From NCBI GenBank assembly GCA_020721065.1, contig DYNM01000019.1:1-49936 (forward strand): a stretch of 49,936 nucleotides of DNA. The letters are read 5' to 3'. The DNA is from Thiocystis violascens (GTDB lineage: Bacteria; Pseudomonadota; Gammaproteobacteria; Chromatiales; Chromatiaceae). The notes beneath the pieces were generated by a model. It saw only the letters and a list, made by a program, of their open reading frames with translations, was not told the DNA's origin and did no database searches. Positions within the stretch are counted from its first letter, which is position 1. Every line of letters begins with the position of its first letter. This document shows, piece after piece, positions 1-9,087 of the stretch. The position numbers and the translations under genes are program-made.

Positions 1-54
<54 letters not shown>

Positions 55-60
55 GAATTA

Positions 61-93
61 AAAAAGCCGATAACTGACGTTATCGGCTTTTTT
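61..93 (+). terminator. Rho-independent terminator after tRNA-fMet
   Basis: A 14-bp perfect stem (AAAAAGCCGATAAC against GTTATCGGCTTTTT) encloses a TGAC loop and ends in a T-run. It starts seven bases after the tRNA. The A-run on the other side means it may also stop transcripts arriving from the minus-strand gene at 162-1487. Confidence 0.9.
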
Positions 94-161
94 GTTGTCT
101 GTTATTGCGCGTATTCATGCAGGCAATTCAAAGTGTATTGCCTGCGCTCAATTATTTGAAT

Positions 162-1487
162 TCACTGTTGGAAATTTGACAGCGATTTCAAGCGCGGTTG
201 TTCAAAAACTACGCGCCCACCTAAGAGCGTCCCGATGACGCGCCCGCGCAGTTCCAGTCCCAAAAAGGGTGAATGATGTCCGCGACTGATTAGCGTCGCT
301 GCGGTTGGTGTCCACACTTCCGCCGGATCAAATACACAGACATCCGCTGGTGCGCCGGGCGTGAGTTGGCCGAGCGTGCGTCCCAAGATGTCCGCCGGGC
401 CGCTGGTGAGTCGCGCCAGCAGTGGCAGCAATTCCACCTCGCCCAGTTCCACCAGCCGCAGCGCCAGCGGCAATAACGTTTCCAATGCTGATATCCCCGG
501 TGCCGTTTCGGGAAAGGGCGCGAGCTTGGCATCCGCATCGTGCGGTTGATGATCCGAGCAGATCGCGCTGAGATCACCCGTCGCCACCGCGTGCCGCAGC
601 GCCGCCCGATCTGCGGCAGTGCGCAAAGGCGGAATCAGGTGGCAATTGGCGTCGAACGTTGCCACTGCTTCTTCCGTTAAAAATAAGTGGTGAATGTTGA
701 CATCGCCGCTGGCGCGAACCCCGCGCTGCCGCGCTTCCGCCAGCATCGCCACGCCGCGAGCGGTTGATAAGCCGCGAAAATGAATCCGCGCTCCCGTCTG
801 TTCTGCCAGCGCCAAATCCCGCGCAATGGCGACAGTTTCTGCCGCTTCGGGAATGCCGGGCAGCCCCAAGCGCGTACTCACGCGCCCCTCGTGGACACAG
901 CCGCCTTCACACAGATCGGGATCGCACGGGTGCAAAAAGACCGTCAGCCCAAAAGTTGCTGCATATTCCAACGCCCGGCGCTGCACTTGCGCGTTGTGTA
1001 ACGGTTGATTTGCCTGACTTAACACCGGGCAGCCGGCACGTTGCAATGCTGCCATTTCAGTGATTTTGTGACCATTCAATCCTTGCGTCATCGCGCCAGC
1101 AGGTAACACTCGCGCCTTGCCAGCACGTTTAGCGAGTTGCTGCACCAGTTGGGCAACTGCTGGCGTGTCAATCACCGGATGCGTATCGGGTGGACAACAC
1201 AGCGTCGTGATGCCGGAAGCAGCGGCAGCGCGGGTTTCGCTGGCGATGGTCGCTTTGTGCTCGTGACCCGGCTCACGCAAACGGGCACATAAATCAATCA
1301 AGCCCGGACACACGATCAAGCCACTGGCATCAATCACGCGCTCGGGTTGAAACTCCGCTGGCGTCGCCCCGACTGCGAGCACGCGCCCATCTGCGAGATG
1401 AAGATCGGTGACGCAATCAATGCCGTTGGCAGGATCAAGCAGGCGTCCATGACAAATGCTGAGGCGGAGTGGTGAATAATTCGCCAT
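162..1487 (-). CDS. pyrX: dihydroorotase-like protein, catalytically degenerate (PyrX/PyrC' type)
   Basis: A 441-aa protein of the class I dihydroorotase/amidohydrolase family. In active enzymes the first metal motif reads DxHxHLREPG. Here residues 65-74 read DLCARLREPG, so both metal-binding histidines are replaced by Cys67 and Arg69. A later DHQPH motif (about residue 315) is retained. This pattern matches the inactive dihydroorotase homologues (PyrC'/PyrX) that serve as a structural partner of aspartate transcarbamoylase in pseudomonads and related bacteria. Those usually sit directly after pyrB, but no pyrB lies in this window; it may lie elsewhere. The start is the ATG at 1487; a TTG two codons upstream is possible. 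The gene is convergent with the tRNA and divergent from the EF-G-like gene. Confidence 0.82.
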   Translation of the reverse strand: MANYSPLRLSICHGRLLDPANGIDCVTDLHLADGRVLAVGATPAEFQPERVIDASGLIVCPGLIDLCARLREPGHEHKATIASETRAAAASGITTLCCPPDTHPVIDTPAVAQLVQQLAKRAGKARVLPAGAMTQGLNGHKITEMAALQRAGCPVLSQANQPLHNAQVQRRALEYAATFGLTVFLHPCDPDLCEGGCVHEGRVSTRLGLPGIPEAAETVAIARDLALAEQTGARIHFRGLSTARGVAMLAEARQRGVRASGDVNIHHLFLTEEAVATFDANCHLIPPLRTAADRAALRHAVATGDLSAICSDHQPHDADAKLAPFPETAPGISALETLLPLALRLVELGEVELLPLLARLTSGPADILGRTLGQLTPGAPADVCVFDPAEVWTPTAATLISRGHHSPFLGLELRGRVIGTLLGGRVVFEQPRLKSLSNFQQ

Positions 1488-1545
1488 AACCAAGGATGTT
1501 TCCGAATTGAATTGAGCGTTTATTTATGGGGAAGCGTTGACAGCA

Positions 1546-3591
1546 ATGAACACCTCCGCGCAATTATCACACGTTCGTCATCTTGGCATCGTTGCTCACG
1601 TTGACGCCGGCAAAACCACGCTCACCGAGCGCATCCTGTTTTATACCGGCGCGTCTTACAAAATCGGCGAGGTTCACGATGGTGCTGCACACATGGACTA
1701 TCTCGCCGAAGAACAGCGGCATGGCATCACCATCACCGCTGCGGTCACACAAGCGCCTTGGCGCAACCATCTGTTGCAATTAGTAGACACGCCCGGACAC
1801 GTCGATTTTACCATTGAGGTTGCACGCGCCATGCGGGTGCTGGATGGCTGTGTGGTGGTGCTGGATGGCGTGCGCGGGGTGGAGCCGCAAACGGAAACGG
1901 TGTGGCGGCAGCGGTCACAGTTTCAACTGCCTGCGTTGTTTTTCATCAACAAAATGGATCGCCCCGGCGCAGATTTGCGACGGGCGTTGGCGGCGATCAA
2001 GCAACGTTTGCACGTCGAACCGGTGCCGCTGACGGTGCCGACGCCAGATGGTCATGGTGTGATTGATTTGTTGGCAGGGACGCTGCTGCATTTTGATGGT
2101 GAACAGGGCGCTGAAGTCCACTCTGAACCGTGTCCGGCGGCGCTGTGGGCGCAAGTGGCTGATTTACGAGAAAGTCTGTTGTTGGCGGCAGCGGAAATGG
2201 ACGACGTGCTGGCAGAGCAGGTGCTCGCTGGCGCAGAACCGAGTGCGGTCGCACTCCGCGCTGCGTTGCGCAGCGGCACCTTGCGCGGACAACTGTGTCC
2301 CTGTTATGGCGGCAGCGCGTTACGCAATCTTGGGGTGCAGCCGCTGCTGGATGGCGTCGTGGAGTTTTTACCGGCACCGTTGGATCGCCCACCGACGTTG
2401 GCCACTTTACCGGATGGCAGTCAGCTCCCGTTGCCGCTGTCTGCGAAAGGCGCACTGGTGGCGCTGGCGTTTAAGGTGCAATTGTGGGATGGACGGCGGC
2501 ATGTGTTTGCGCGGCTGTATCGCGGTACGCTCAAACCCGGTGATCCGGTGGTTTTTCAACGCGCCGATGGGCGGGTGCAACAGGAACAGGTGGCGCGGCT
2601 GTTTGCGGTCGATGCCGGTAAAAAAATCAAGCTCGATCACGCTGAAGCGGGGCAAATCGTGCTGTTAGCCGGGCTGCGGTTTACCGCTACCGGCGACACG
2701 CTGTGCGCTCCTGAGCAGGTGCTGCAATTGGAACGGATTGCTACTTATACGCCGGTGCTCGGTTTGGCAATTGAACCTTGCGGCAGCACGGATACCGATA
2801 AGCTATTGGAAGTGTTGGATAAAGTGTTGCAAGAAGACCCAACGCTGCGGCTGGAGGAAGACCCTGACACGGGACAACGGTTGCTGCGCGGGATGGGCGA
2901 ATTGCATTTGCAAATCGTGTTGGAGCGGTTAGAACGCGAGTTTGGGGTACAGGTGCGCACTGGGCGTCCCGCAGTGGCGCTGCGCGAAACCATTCGCCGG
3001 TCTGCGACGGCGGAGGGACTGTTTGCACCGCCGCCACATCCCGATCCGCGCCAGCCTGATTTAATGGCGCGAGCGGTGGTGACAGTCACGCCATTGCCAC
3101 GCGGGAGCGGTGAACAGCAACTGGTGCAACCGCGTCTGCTGCCTGCTGGCGCAGAATTGAGCGCGGCGCAACAACACGCCCTGACCTCGGCACTGCACAG
3201 CGGCTTAACCGCTGGCGTGTTGCAAGGGGCACCGGTGTTAGATGTCGCGGTGCGAGTTGACGAGATCGAATTATTTGGCGCGAGTTCGACTGCCGAAGCG
3301 GTGGCGGCAGCGGTGGCAAAAGCGTTACGACAGGCGTTAGCTGCCGCTGCGCCGGTGCTGATGCAACCAATGATGCAGATGGAAGTGATTGTTCCAGAAA
3401 CACATGTTGGCACAGTGTTGGGTGATTTGCAGGCGCGACGGGCGCTGATTCAACACACCAACAGCACCGGCGCTGACGTCACCTTGCAAGTGGAGGTCGC
3501 GCTGGCAGCAGTGCTTGGTTATACGACCACGCTGCGCAGCCTGACACAGGGGCGGGGGCAATTCAGCATGACGTTTGCGCGATTTGATTGA
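1546..3591 (+). CDS. EF-G-like translational GTPase (EF-G paralogue)
   Basis: A 681-aa ribosome-associated GTPase. The G motifs are in order: AHVDAGKT (P-loop, about 17-24), HGITIT (switch I), DTPGH, NKMD and a GSA-type G5, followed by domains II-V with the EF-G signature GDLQARR and a terminal beta sheet. The C-terminal helix normally seen after domain V in housekeeping EF-G seems absent: the protein ends at FARFD. It is not next to rpsL, rpsG or tuf, so it is more likely a second EF-G-like factor than the main one. A role in ribosome recycling, or a TetM-like protective role, cannot be told apart here. The ATG at 1546 is preferred because GGGGAAG lies about 11 bases upstream; the in-frame TTG at 1537 is too close to it. 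Confidence 0.8.
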   Translation: MNTSAQLSHVRHLGIVAHVDAGKTTLTERILFYTGASYKIGEVHDGAAHMDYLAEEQRHGITITAAVTQAPWRNHLLQLVDTPGHVDFTIEVARAMRVLDGCVVVLDGVRGVEPQTETVWRQRSQFQLPALFFINKMDRPGADLRRALAAIKQRLHVEPVPLTVPTPDGHGVIDLLAGTLLHFDGEQGAEVHSEPCPAALWAQVADLRESLLLAAAEMDDVLAEQVLAGAEPSAVALRAALRSGTLRGQLCPCYGGSALRNLGVQPLLDGVVEFLPAPLDRPPTLATLPDGSQLPLPLSAKGALVALAFKVQLWDGRRHVFARLYRGTLKPGDPVVFQRADGRVQQEQVARLFAVDAGKKIKLDHAEAGQIVLLAGLRFTATGDTLCAPEQVLQLERIATYTPVLGLAIEPCGSTDTDKLLEVLDKVLQEDPTLRLEEDPDTGQRLLRGMGELHLQIVLERLEREFGVQVRTGRPAVALRETIRRSATAEGLFAPPPHPDPRQPDLMARAVVTVTPLPRGSGEQQLVQPRLLPAGAELSAAQQHALTSALHSGLTAGVLQGAPVLDVAVRVDEIELFGASSTAEAVAAAVAKALRQALAAAAPVLMQPMMQMEVIVPETHVGTVLGDLQARRALIQHTNSTGADVTLQVEVALAAVLGYTTTLRSLTQGRGQFSMTFARFD

Positions 3592-3598
3592 ATGATCA

Positions 3599-3701
3599 TA
3601 GGAGTGAGGCAGTTGCGATATAAGTTATTATTTTAGTTGTAATTTTTCAGTGATAACCATGTTTTTTACTGACAACTGAAAACTGAAAACTTTTTGCAAA
3701 A
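3599..3701. repeat. MITE-like palindromic intergenic element, copy 1
   Basis: A 103-bp element with left end TAGGAGTGAGGCAGTTGCG, then ATATAAGTTATT, a GTTGT...TTCAGT arm, and an opposing ACTGACAACTGAAAACTG arm. It is bracketed by GATCAT on both sides (3594-3599 and 3702-3707), consistent with a target duplication of about 5 bp. It lies just after the EF-G-like gene. The right end is shorter than in the complete copy at 5133. Confidence 0.7.
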
Positions 3702-3725
3702 GATCATGCTTTTAGAGCAACCATT

Positions 3726-5036
3726 ATGGAAAACAACCTGTTGTTAATTATCGTCGCTTTTTTATTAGTATTACTCAATGGTTTTTTTGTCGCCGCAGAG
3801 TTTGGTTTAGTAAAACTGCGGCAAACCCGCGTAAAAGCAATTGCAAAAAATCGCGGCTGGCGCGGACGCATCCTCATTCGCGTTCATCAACAATTGGATA
3901 CCTATTTATCCGCATGTCAATTAGGGATTACACTGGCATCATTAGGTTTAGGTTGGATTGGTGAACCCGCATTTGCACAACTGCTGCGCCCATTGCTGAT
4001 TATCATTGGTATTGATAATGAACACCTAGTACATACCATTGCATTTTCTGTTGCATTTTTTGTTATTTCATATTTACACATTGTGGTTGGTGAACTCGCG
4101 CCCAAATCAATTGCCATTCGTTTTCCAGATCGCGTTGGAATCCTGACTGCGGCGCCGCTCTATGGGTTTTATTGGCTGATGTATCCACTCATTTGGATGC
4201 TCAACCACAGCTCAAACTGGCTATTAAAAATATTACACTTAGAGAATGCACACCACCACGACGTGCATTATTCTACCGAAGAACTTAAAGTTATTTTGCG
4301 AGCATCACGAGCCAATGATCAATATACCAGTGATGAATGGCGGGCGCTGGCACAAGCACTGGATTTTCGTAATTTAGAAGTCGCCGATTTAATGCGCCCT
4401 TTTCGAGAAGCGATTGTGCTATACAAAGCCAATGATTTGGAAACGAACTTAGACCGCATGGTGCAACACCGTTACAGCCGCTATCCGTATTTGAATGCCA
4501 AAGAGCAAGTTGAAGCGGTGATTCATTTGAAAGATGTCTTTTTTGCACTCCATCAAGCAGAACCATTAACCACGTTAGATCATTTAGCGCGTCCCGTCCT
4601 CACCGTATCGCCCAATTTACCGGCGAGTGAATTGTTACGGCGCTTTCGCCAAGGCGCTCCCCATTTTGCCGTTGTCGCTTATCAAGATAAACATCCATTA
4701 GGTTTTATTACTTTAGATAATTTATTGGGAGCATTAGTAGGAGAAATTCGTGATGAATTTCGCCAATCACAAAATGAATGGATGAAACTCGATGACGGCA
4801 CCTTAATGGGAAAAGGGAGCTTGTCGATTTTCACTTTAGAGCGGGCGCTGGGCATTGATATTGAAGACACGACAGCAGATTCTGTCGGCGGCTTGATTTT
4901 ACAACAGCTAGGTGATTTACCAGAAGAAGGGCAACGCATTTGCTTTGAAAAATTTGACGTAGTCGTTAAAAAAATGAACGGTCCACGCATCATGTTAGTG
5001 CGCGTTTATCCTCAAGATGATACCGTCGTACTATAA
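3726..5036 (+). CDS. CNNM/CBS-domain membrane protein (HlyC/CorC family)
   Basis: A 436-aa inner-membrane protein. The N-terminal CNNM (DUF21) domain has hydrophobic segments at about 5-25, 60-85, 98-120 and 135-160 and the family phrase NGFFVAAEFGLVK near the start. A CBS pair follows (about 215-340, including DLMRP and FITLDNLLG), then a small C-terminal CorC_HlyC domain. Relatives are linked to Mg/Co efflux or metal tolerance; older annotations say hemolysin without direct support. Start is the ATG at 3726. It stands alone between two copies of the intergenic repeat. Its codons are much A/T-richer than in the EF-G-like gene. Confidence 0.85.
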   Translation: MENNLLLIIVAFLLVLLNGFFVAAEFGLVKLRQTRVKAIAKNRGWRGRILIRVHQQLDTYLSACQLGITLASLGLGWIGEPAFAQLLRPLLIIIGIDNEHLVHTIAFSVAFFVISYLHIVVGELAPKSIAIRFPDRVGILTAAPLYGFYWLMYPLIWMLNHSSNWLLKILHLENAHHHDVHYSTEELKVILRASRANDQYTSDEWRALAQALDFRNLEVADLMRPFREAIVLYKANDLETNLDRMVQHRYSRYPYLNAKEQVEAVIHLKDVFFALHQAEPLTTLDHLARPVLTVSPNLPASELLRRFRQGAPHFAVVAYQDKHPLGFITLDNLLGALVGEIRDEFRQSQNEWMKLDDGTLMGKGSLSIFTLERALGIDIEDTTADSVGGLILQQLGDLPEEGQRICFEKFDVVVKKMNGPRIMLVRVYPQDDTVVL

Positions 5037-5046
5037 ATAACGGCAC

Positions 5047-5095
5047 TAAAAACCTTCTCTAACTACTAAAAAACAATAGCAAGAAAAGGTTTTTA
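5047..5095 (+). terminator. possible weak terminator
   Basis: AAAACCTT and AAGGTTTT form an 8-bp inverted repeat separated by a long A-rich loop and ending in a short T-run, just after the CNNM gene. The loop is large, so the call is tentative. Confidence 0.3.
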
Positions 5096-5132
5096 CACTA
5101 CGCTATAAATCAAACCGCATTTCTAACGAATG

Positions 5133-5233
5133 TAGGAGTTACGCAGTTGCAAAAAGATGTCAGTTGGCAGTAAAAAGCATGGTTGTCACTGACAACTAAA
5201 TCAATAGCTTATATCGTAACTGCGTAACTTCTA
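5133..5233. repeat. MITE-like palindromic element, complete copy 2
   Basis: A 101-bp element with matching inverted ends: TAGGAGTTACGCAGTTGC on the left and GTAACTGCGTAACTTCTA on the right, two mismatches over 18 bases. The interior has GTCAGTTGGCAGT opposing ACTGACAACT. It is flanked by the same pentamer, GAATG, at 5128-5132 and 5234-5238, which looks like a target-site duplication. No coding capacity. It sits between the convergent CNNM gene and dapD. Confidence 0.8.
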
Positions 5234-5239
5234 GAATGC

Positions 5240-6061
5240 TTAAATATCGCGTAGCAACTCGTTAATGCCAACCTTACTGCGGGTTTTTGCATCGACCTGT
5301 TTAATAATCACGGCGCAATAAAGACTATGCGAACCATCTGCGGCAGGTAAATTACCAGAAACGACAACGGCTCCTGCTGGCACTCGTCCATAGGTGATTT
5401 CGCCGGTCATCCGATTATAAATTTTAGTACTTTGTCCAATGTAAACGCCCATTGAAATCACCGCGCCTGCACCAACAATGACTCCCTCCACAATTTCAGA
5501 TCGCGCTCCAATAAAACAATTGTCTTCAATAATCGTCGGAGCTGCCTGCACCGGCTCTAATACACCACCAATTCCCACACCGCCAGATAAATGCACATTC
5601 TTTCCAATTTGCGCACAAGAACCGACTGTTGCCCATGTATCAACCATCGTACCCGAATCAACATAGGCACCGATATTCACATAAGACGGCATTAACACAC
5701 AGCTTGGCGCAATATAAGCGCCTTTACGCGCAGTAGCGGGCGGAACAATGCGTACTCCAGAATCGCGGAATTCACGCGAATTGGTATCTGCATATTTAGA
5801 AGCAACCTTGTCATAATAATTGGTAAAGCCACCTTTCATACACCAATTATCTTCAATGCGAAATGACAACAGCACCGCTTTTTTAATCCACTCATTCACA
5901 ATCCAAGTATCATCGCGCTTTTCCGCAACCCGCAACATACCGCGATCTAAACGCTCAATGGTATCTTGCACCGCATCGCGGACATGCGTCTCTACCGTGC
6001 GTGGCGTGATTTCAGCGCGACGTTCAAACGCATCAAGAATAATTTTTTGTGGTTCGGTCAT
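5240..6061 (-). CDS. dapD: tetrahydrodipicolinate N-succinyltransferase
   Basis: A 273-aa protein, the standard DapD length. It transfers succinyl from succinyl-CoA to tetrahydrodipicolinate in the succinylase branch of diaminopimelate/lysine synthesis. The N-terminal helical domain is followed by a left-handed beta-helix with hexapeptide-type repeats (about 100-230, for example [20 protein letters not shown]) and the DapD phrase [20 protein letters not shown]. The ATG at 6061 gives the usual MTEPQKII start. Other genes of the branch, dapE and a dapC-type aminotransferase, are in the window but far apart. Confidence 0.96.
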   Translation of the reverse strand: MTEPQKIILDAFERRAEITPRTVETHVRDAVQDTIERLDRGMLRVAEKRDDTWIVNEWIKKAVLLSFRIEDNWCMKGGFTNYYDKVASKYADTNSREFRDSGVRIVPPATARKGAYIAPSCVLMPSYVNIGAYVDSGTMVDTWATVGSCAQIGKNVHLSGGVGIGGVLEPVQAAPTIIEDNCFIGARSEIVEGVIVGAGAVISMGVYIGQSTKIYNRMTGEITYGRVPAGAVVVSGNLPAADGSHSLYCAVIIKQVDAKTRSKVGINELLRDI

Positions 6062-6248
6062 GGGAAAATGGTTCCTAATAGATAAGTACGCACTGGTGCG
6101 ATTTAATGGATAGCATCACAATGAATGAAGGATGCAGCCTTGTCCTCACGCAGGTCAAGGACTATTATTCTAACGTTGCGCAAGCTATCACAACTGTTGT
6201 TGACATCGCAAACCTTACTTTTTTCATCTCACACACAGGCGACAATAA

Positions 6249-7037
6249 ATGAATTACCGATTACAACAATTAAGTATTGCACTGTTAGTTTTTTTGCAAT
6301 GCAACCTCGCGCTGGCAGCAAATAAAGTGCCAGAATTATTATTGTATTGTGGCATCACCATGATACGTCCAATGACTGAAATCGCCCAACAGTTTGAACA
6401 ACAAGAAGCGGTAAAAATAACGATTGCTCAGGGCGGTTCTGAAGACTTATATCAATCCGCTAAAAAGAGCGGCGTGGGTGAATGGTATTTGCCTGGTGAA
6501 CCGAGTTATCGTGATAAACACCAAGCCGAAGGATTATTGGGTGATTTTGTCACCGTTGGCTATAATCAAATGGCATTGATAGTACAAAAGGGAAATCCTA
6601 AACAGATCAAAGCAACGCCACGCGAACTATTGCGTAAAGATGTGATTGCCATCATCGGCAATGCTGAATCTGGCAGCGTGGGACAAGAATCAAAAACAAT
6701 TTTAGATACACTCGGCATCTATTCTAAAGTTATTCATGCTGCCGCTTTTCTTGCTCCAGATTCACGCAGTTTGTTAAATGCAATGAAAAAACAAGAAGCA
6801 GATGTAACTTTAAGCTGGCGGGCAACGGGTTACTTCCCTGACAACGCCGCCGTACTGGAAGTGATTGATCTTGATCAGCACTTAGCAAAACCACAAGCAC
6901 TATTATTGATTCAGTTGAATAGTGCGAAATATCCAGAATACAGCCATCGCTTTATGCAGTTTGCAGCGAGCGAAAAAGGACAAGCTATTTTTCGTAAACA
7001 CGGCTTTCTTGATAATCAAACGTTCATTGACCATTAA
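6249..7037 (+). CDS. periplasmic substrate-binding protein, ModA-like
   Basis: A 262-aa protein with a clear signal peptide: hydrophobic core at residues 8-20 and an ALA cleavage motif at 21-23. The rest resembles type 2 periplasmic binding proteins of the molybdate/sulfate group, with an early LLLYCGITMIRPM strand-turn and GNAESGSVGQES in the middle. No transporter permease or ATPase gene is next to it. A hybrid histidine kinase begins 25 bases downstream on the same strand, so it more likely delivers a ligand signal to that kinase than feeds an importer. The ligand is unknown. AGGCGA lies just before the ATG. Confidence 0.72.
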   Translation: MNYRLQQLSIALLVFLQCNLALAANKVPELLLYCGITMIRPMTEIAQQFEQQEAVKITIAQGGSEDLYQSAKKSGVGEWYLPGEPSYRDKHQAEGLLGDFVTVGYNQMALIVQKGNPKQIKATPRELLRKDVIAIIGNAESGSVGQESKTILDTLGIYSKVIHAAAFLAPDSRSLLNAMKKQEADVTLSWRATGYFPDNAAVLEVIDLDQHLAKPQALLLIQLNSAKYPEYSHRFMQFAASEKGQAIFRKHGFLDNQTFIDH

Positions 7038-7062
7038 TGCGCTTTTAGGAGTCATTTAACCC

Positions 7063-9087
7063 ATGAATCGCCCGCATTTTGTTCCTAAACAAGCAGTGGT
7101 GCTACCAGTTCCGACCGTTACTACTGCGGCAATTCATGTGACCAGTACGTCGATTCGTTGGCTGTTTGGATTATTTATACTGTGCTTAATTTTACTCCTT
7201 AGTTTGCATGTGATTTTTGCAGATTTTCAGAGCGAAATTAGCGCACACAGCGCCAACGAACGTGCTCGTTTATTTGTTGGTGAAGAAATCATACACGGAA
7301 TCAATGGTATTGAAAAACACTTATATCAGTTAGCGTCAACACCCAACGTAGCAGGATTAAAGCGCATCAAATTGGCAATTGATTTGCAGCTAAAAAAATT
7401 GCGCCATGATTTAACAACGTTAAAAGATGGCGGTACTGTGGTACGGCGCGTGTCCCTCAATTTAGAAGGACGCGATGATATGGTGCGAGAGGTCACTTAT
7501 TATCCAGAGACCACTTCTCAGCAGTATCAATATGTGATGGAGTTGATTGAGCTGACACCACTGCTTGACCAGCTTGTTGCTAAAACGCAAGAGCTTGAAG
7601 CATTATTAACGCAAAGTTGGAATACGCAAGAACAGAATGATCGTAGTGCTTTTTTTGAATTGCATATTACTATTGATCTATTTCTTAAACATATTCCACC
7701 GTATTTTGAACGTTTGAACGAAAATGCTAACCGCCTATTCTTTGATAGCAGCGCCAAATTACAGCAGTTAGAAGCCGCATTAGAACTCCAAAGTATGCGC
7801 CTCAAATGGGTAGAAATGTTATTGGTGCTTTTGGTGATTGTGCTCACTAGCACCGCAGTGTGGTTATTTTTAACCCGCATCAAACAAGCAAATCAAAAAC
7901 TTGCAGAAACCTTAAATGAAATGCGTACTGCTAAGGATGCGGCTGAACGCGCCAGTCGTGCGAAATCTGAATTTGTATCTCGCATGAGTCACGAGTTGCG
8001 TACTCCATTAAATGCCATCATTGGTTTTGCGGAGCTACTCGAAGCAGAACCTTTATCATTGTCACATAAAAACTATGTGACGCTCATTGGTAATTCAGGA
8101 AAGCATTTGATGGAACTCATCAATGCCGTGCTTGATCATGCGAAAATTGAAGCAGGGAGTCTGACATTAGAATCTATTGCTTTTGATTTGGTAGTAGAAA
8201 TTGAAGCAGTAAAAACAATTGTTGGTGATCGGGCGCATACTAAAGGATTAGATTTTGTTGCGACCATTGCTCCTGAAGTGCCACAGGTCGTGCTTGGTGA
8301 TCCGACACGTTTGCGCCAAATTTTAATCAATTTACTTATTAATGCCGTGAAGTTTACTGAGCAAGGTGTAGTGCGTCTTTGTGTCACTACAGATCAACAT
8401 TTAGTTGTTTTTAGTGTGCAGGATAGTGGTATTGGAATGCGACCAGAAGTGTTGACGCGCTTATTTAAACCGTTTAGTCAAGCTGATGATTCTATTACGC
8501 GTAAATTTGGTGGTACCGGCTTGGGTTTGCTCATTTCAAAAGAACTGATTGAAGCAATGGGTGGCAATATTGAAGTCGATAGCGAAGTAGGTGTCGGAAG
8601 TGTCTTTCGCTTTGGTTTACCTTTAGTCGCTGCGCCATCTTTGCCAGAACATCTTATTTCTCAGTCAACTTCACTGAATTCACAACTGCCGTTAGCGCAG
8701 CTACTTGAAGGTAAGGTGTTATTAGTTGATGATAATCATGTCAACCAAAAATTAGCAGGAGCAATGTTAAAACGTTTAGATTTGAATTATGATTTTGCTG
8801 ATAATGGCATCGTCGCTTTACAGCGGTTGGCAACAAACCACTATGCGTTAGTATTAATGGATATGGAAATGCCAGAAATGGATGGCGTAACGGCAACGCT
8901 GCAAATTCGAGCGGATGAATTAACACATCACAGCGGTCACTTACCGATTATTGCGATGACCGCTAATGCGATGCAAGAAGACCGCGAGCGTTGTTTTGCG
9001 GCGGGAATGGATGGTTATGTCTCTAAACCAGTGCGATTAAGTGCATTAGAAAATGAAATTAGGCGTTTATTTACGCTTCAAAATTAA
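7063..9087 (+). CDS. hybrid sensor histidine kinase with receiver domain
   Basis: A 674-aa membrane kinase. TM1 is at about 33-52 and TM2 at about 249-270; the 200 residues between them form a helical periplasmic sensor region. HisKA follows with [17 protein letters not shown] (phospho-acceptor His310), then HATPase_c with an [10 protein letters not shown] box and [21 protein letters not shown]-terminal receiver has an acidic VDDN pair and phospho-acceptor Asp600 in [11 protein letters not shown]. No Hpt or DNA-binding output is present, so a separate phosphotransfer partner is expected. AGGAG precedes the ATG. It probably forms one unit with the binding protein upstream. It converges with hypE, with a 4-bp overlap. 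Confidence 0.9.
   Translation: MNRPHFVPKQAVVLPVPTVTTAAIHVTSTSIRWLFGLFILCLILLLSLHVIFADFQSEISAHSANERARLFVGEEIIHGINGIEKHLYQLASTPNVAGLKRIKLAIDLQLKKLRHDLTTLKDGGTVVRRVSLNLEGRDDMVREVTYYPETTSQQYQYVMELIELTPLLDQLVAKTQELEALLTQSWNTQEQNDRSAFFELHITIDLFLKHIPPYFERLNENANRLFFDSSAKLQQLEAALELQSMRLKWVEMLLVLLVIVLTSTAVWLFLTRIKQANQKLAETLNEMRTAKDAAERASRAKSEFVSRMSHELRTPLNAIIGFAELLEAEPLSLSHKNYVTLIGNSGKHLMELINAVLDHAKIEAGSLTLESIAFDLVVEIEAVKTIVGDRAHTKGLDFVATIAPEVPQVVLGDPTRLRQILINLLINAVKFTEQGVVRLCVTTDQHLVVFSVQDSGIGMRPEVLTRLFKPFSQADDSITRKFGGTGLGLLISKELIEAMGGNIEVDSEVGVGSVFRFGLPLVAAPSLPEHLISQSTSLNSQLPLAQLLEGKVLLVDDNHVNQKLAGAMLKRLDLNYDFADNGIVALQRLATNHYALVLMDMEMPEMDGVTATLQIRADELTHHSGHLPIIAMTANAMQEDRERCFAAGMDGYVSKPVRLSALENEIRRLFTLQN

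Noticed and set aside
2745..3413. Minus-strand frame of 222 codons opposite the EF-G-like gene
   Set aside because: Shadow of a GC-rich conserved gene; composition (Ser, Asn, Thr-rich) is typical of antisense frames.
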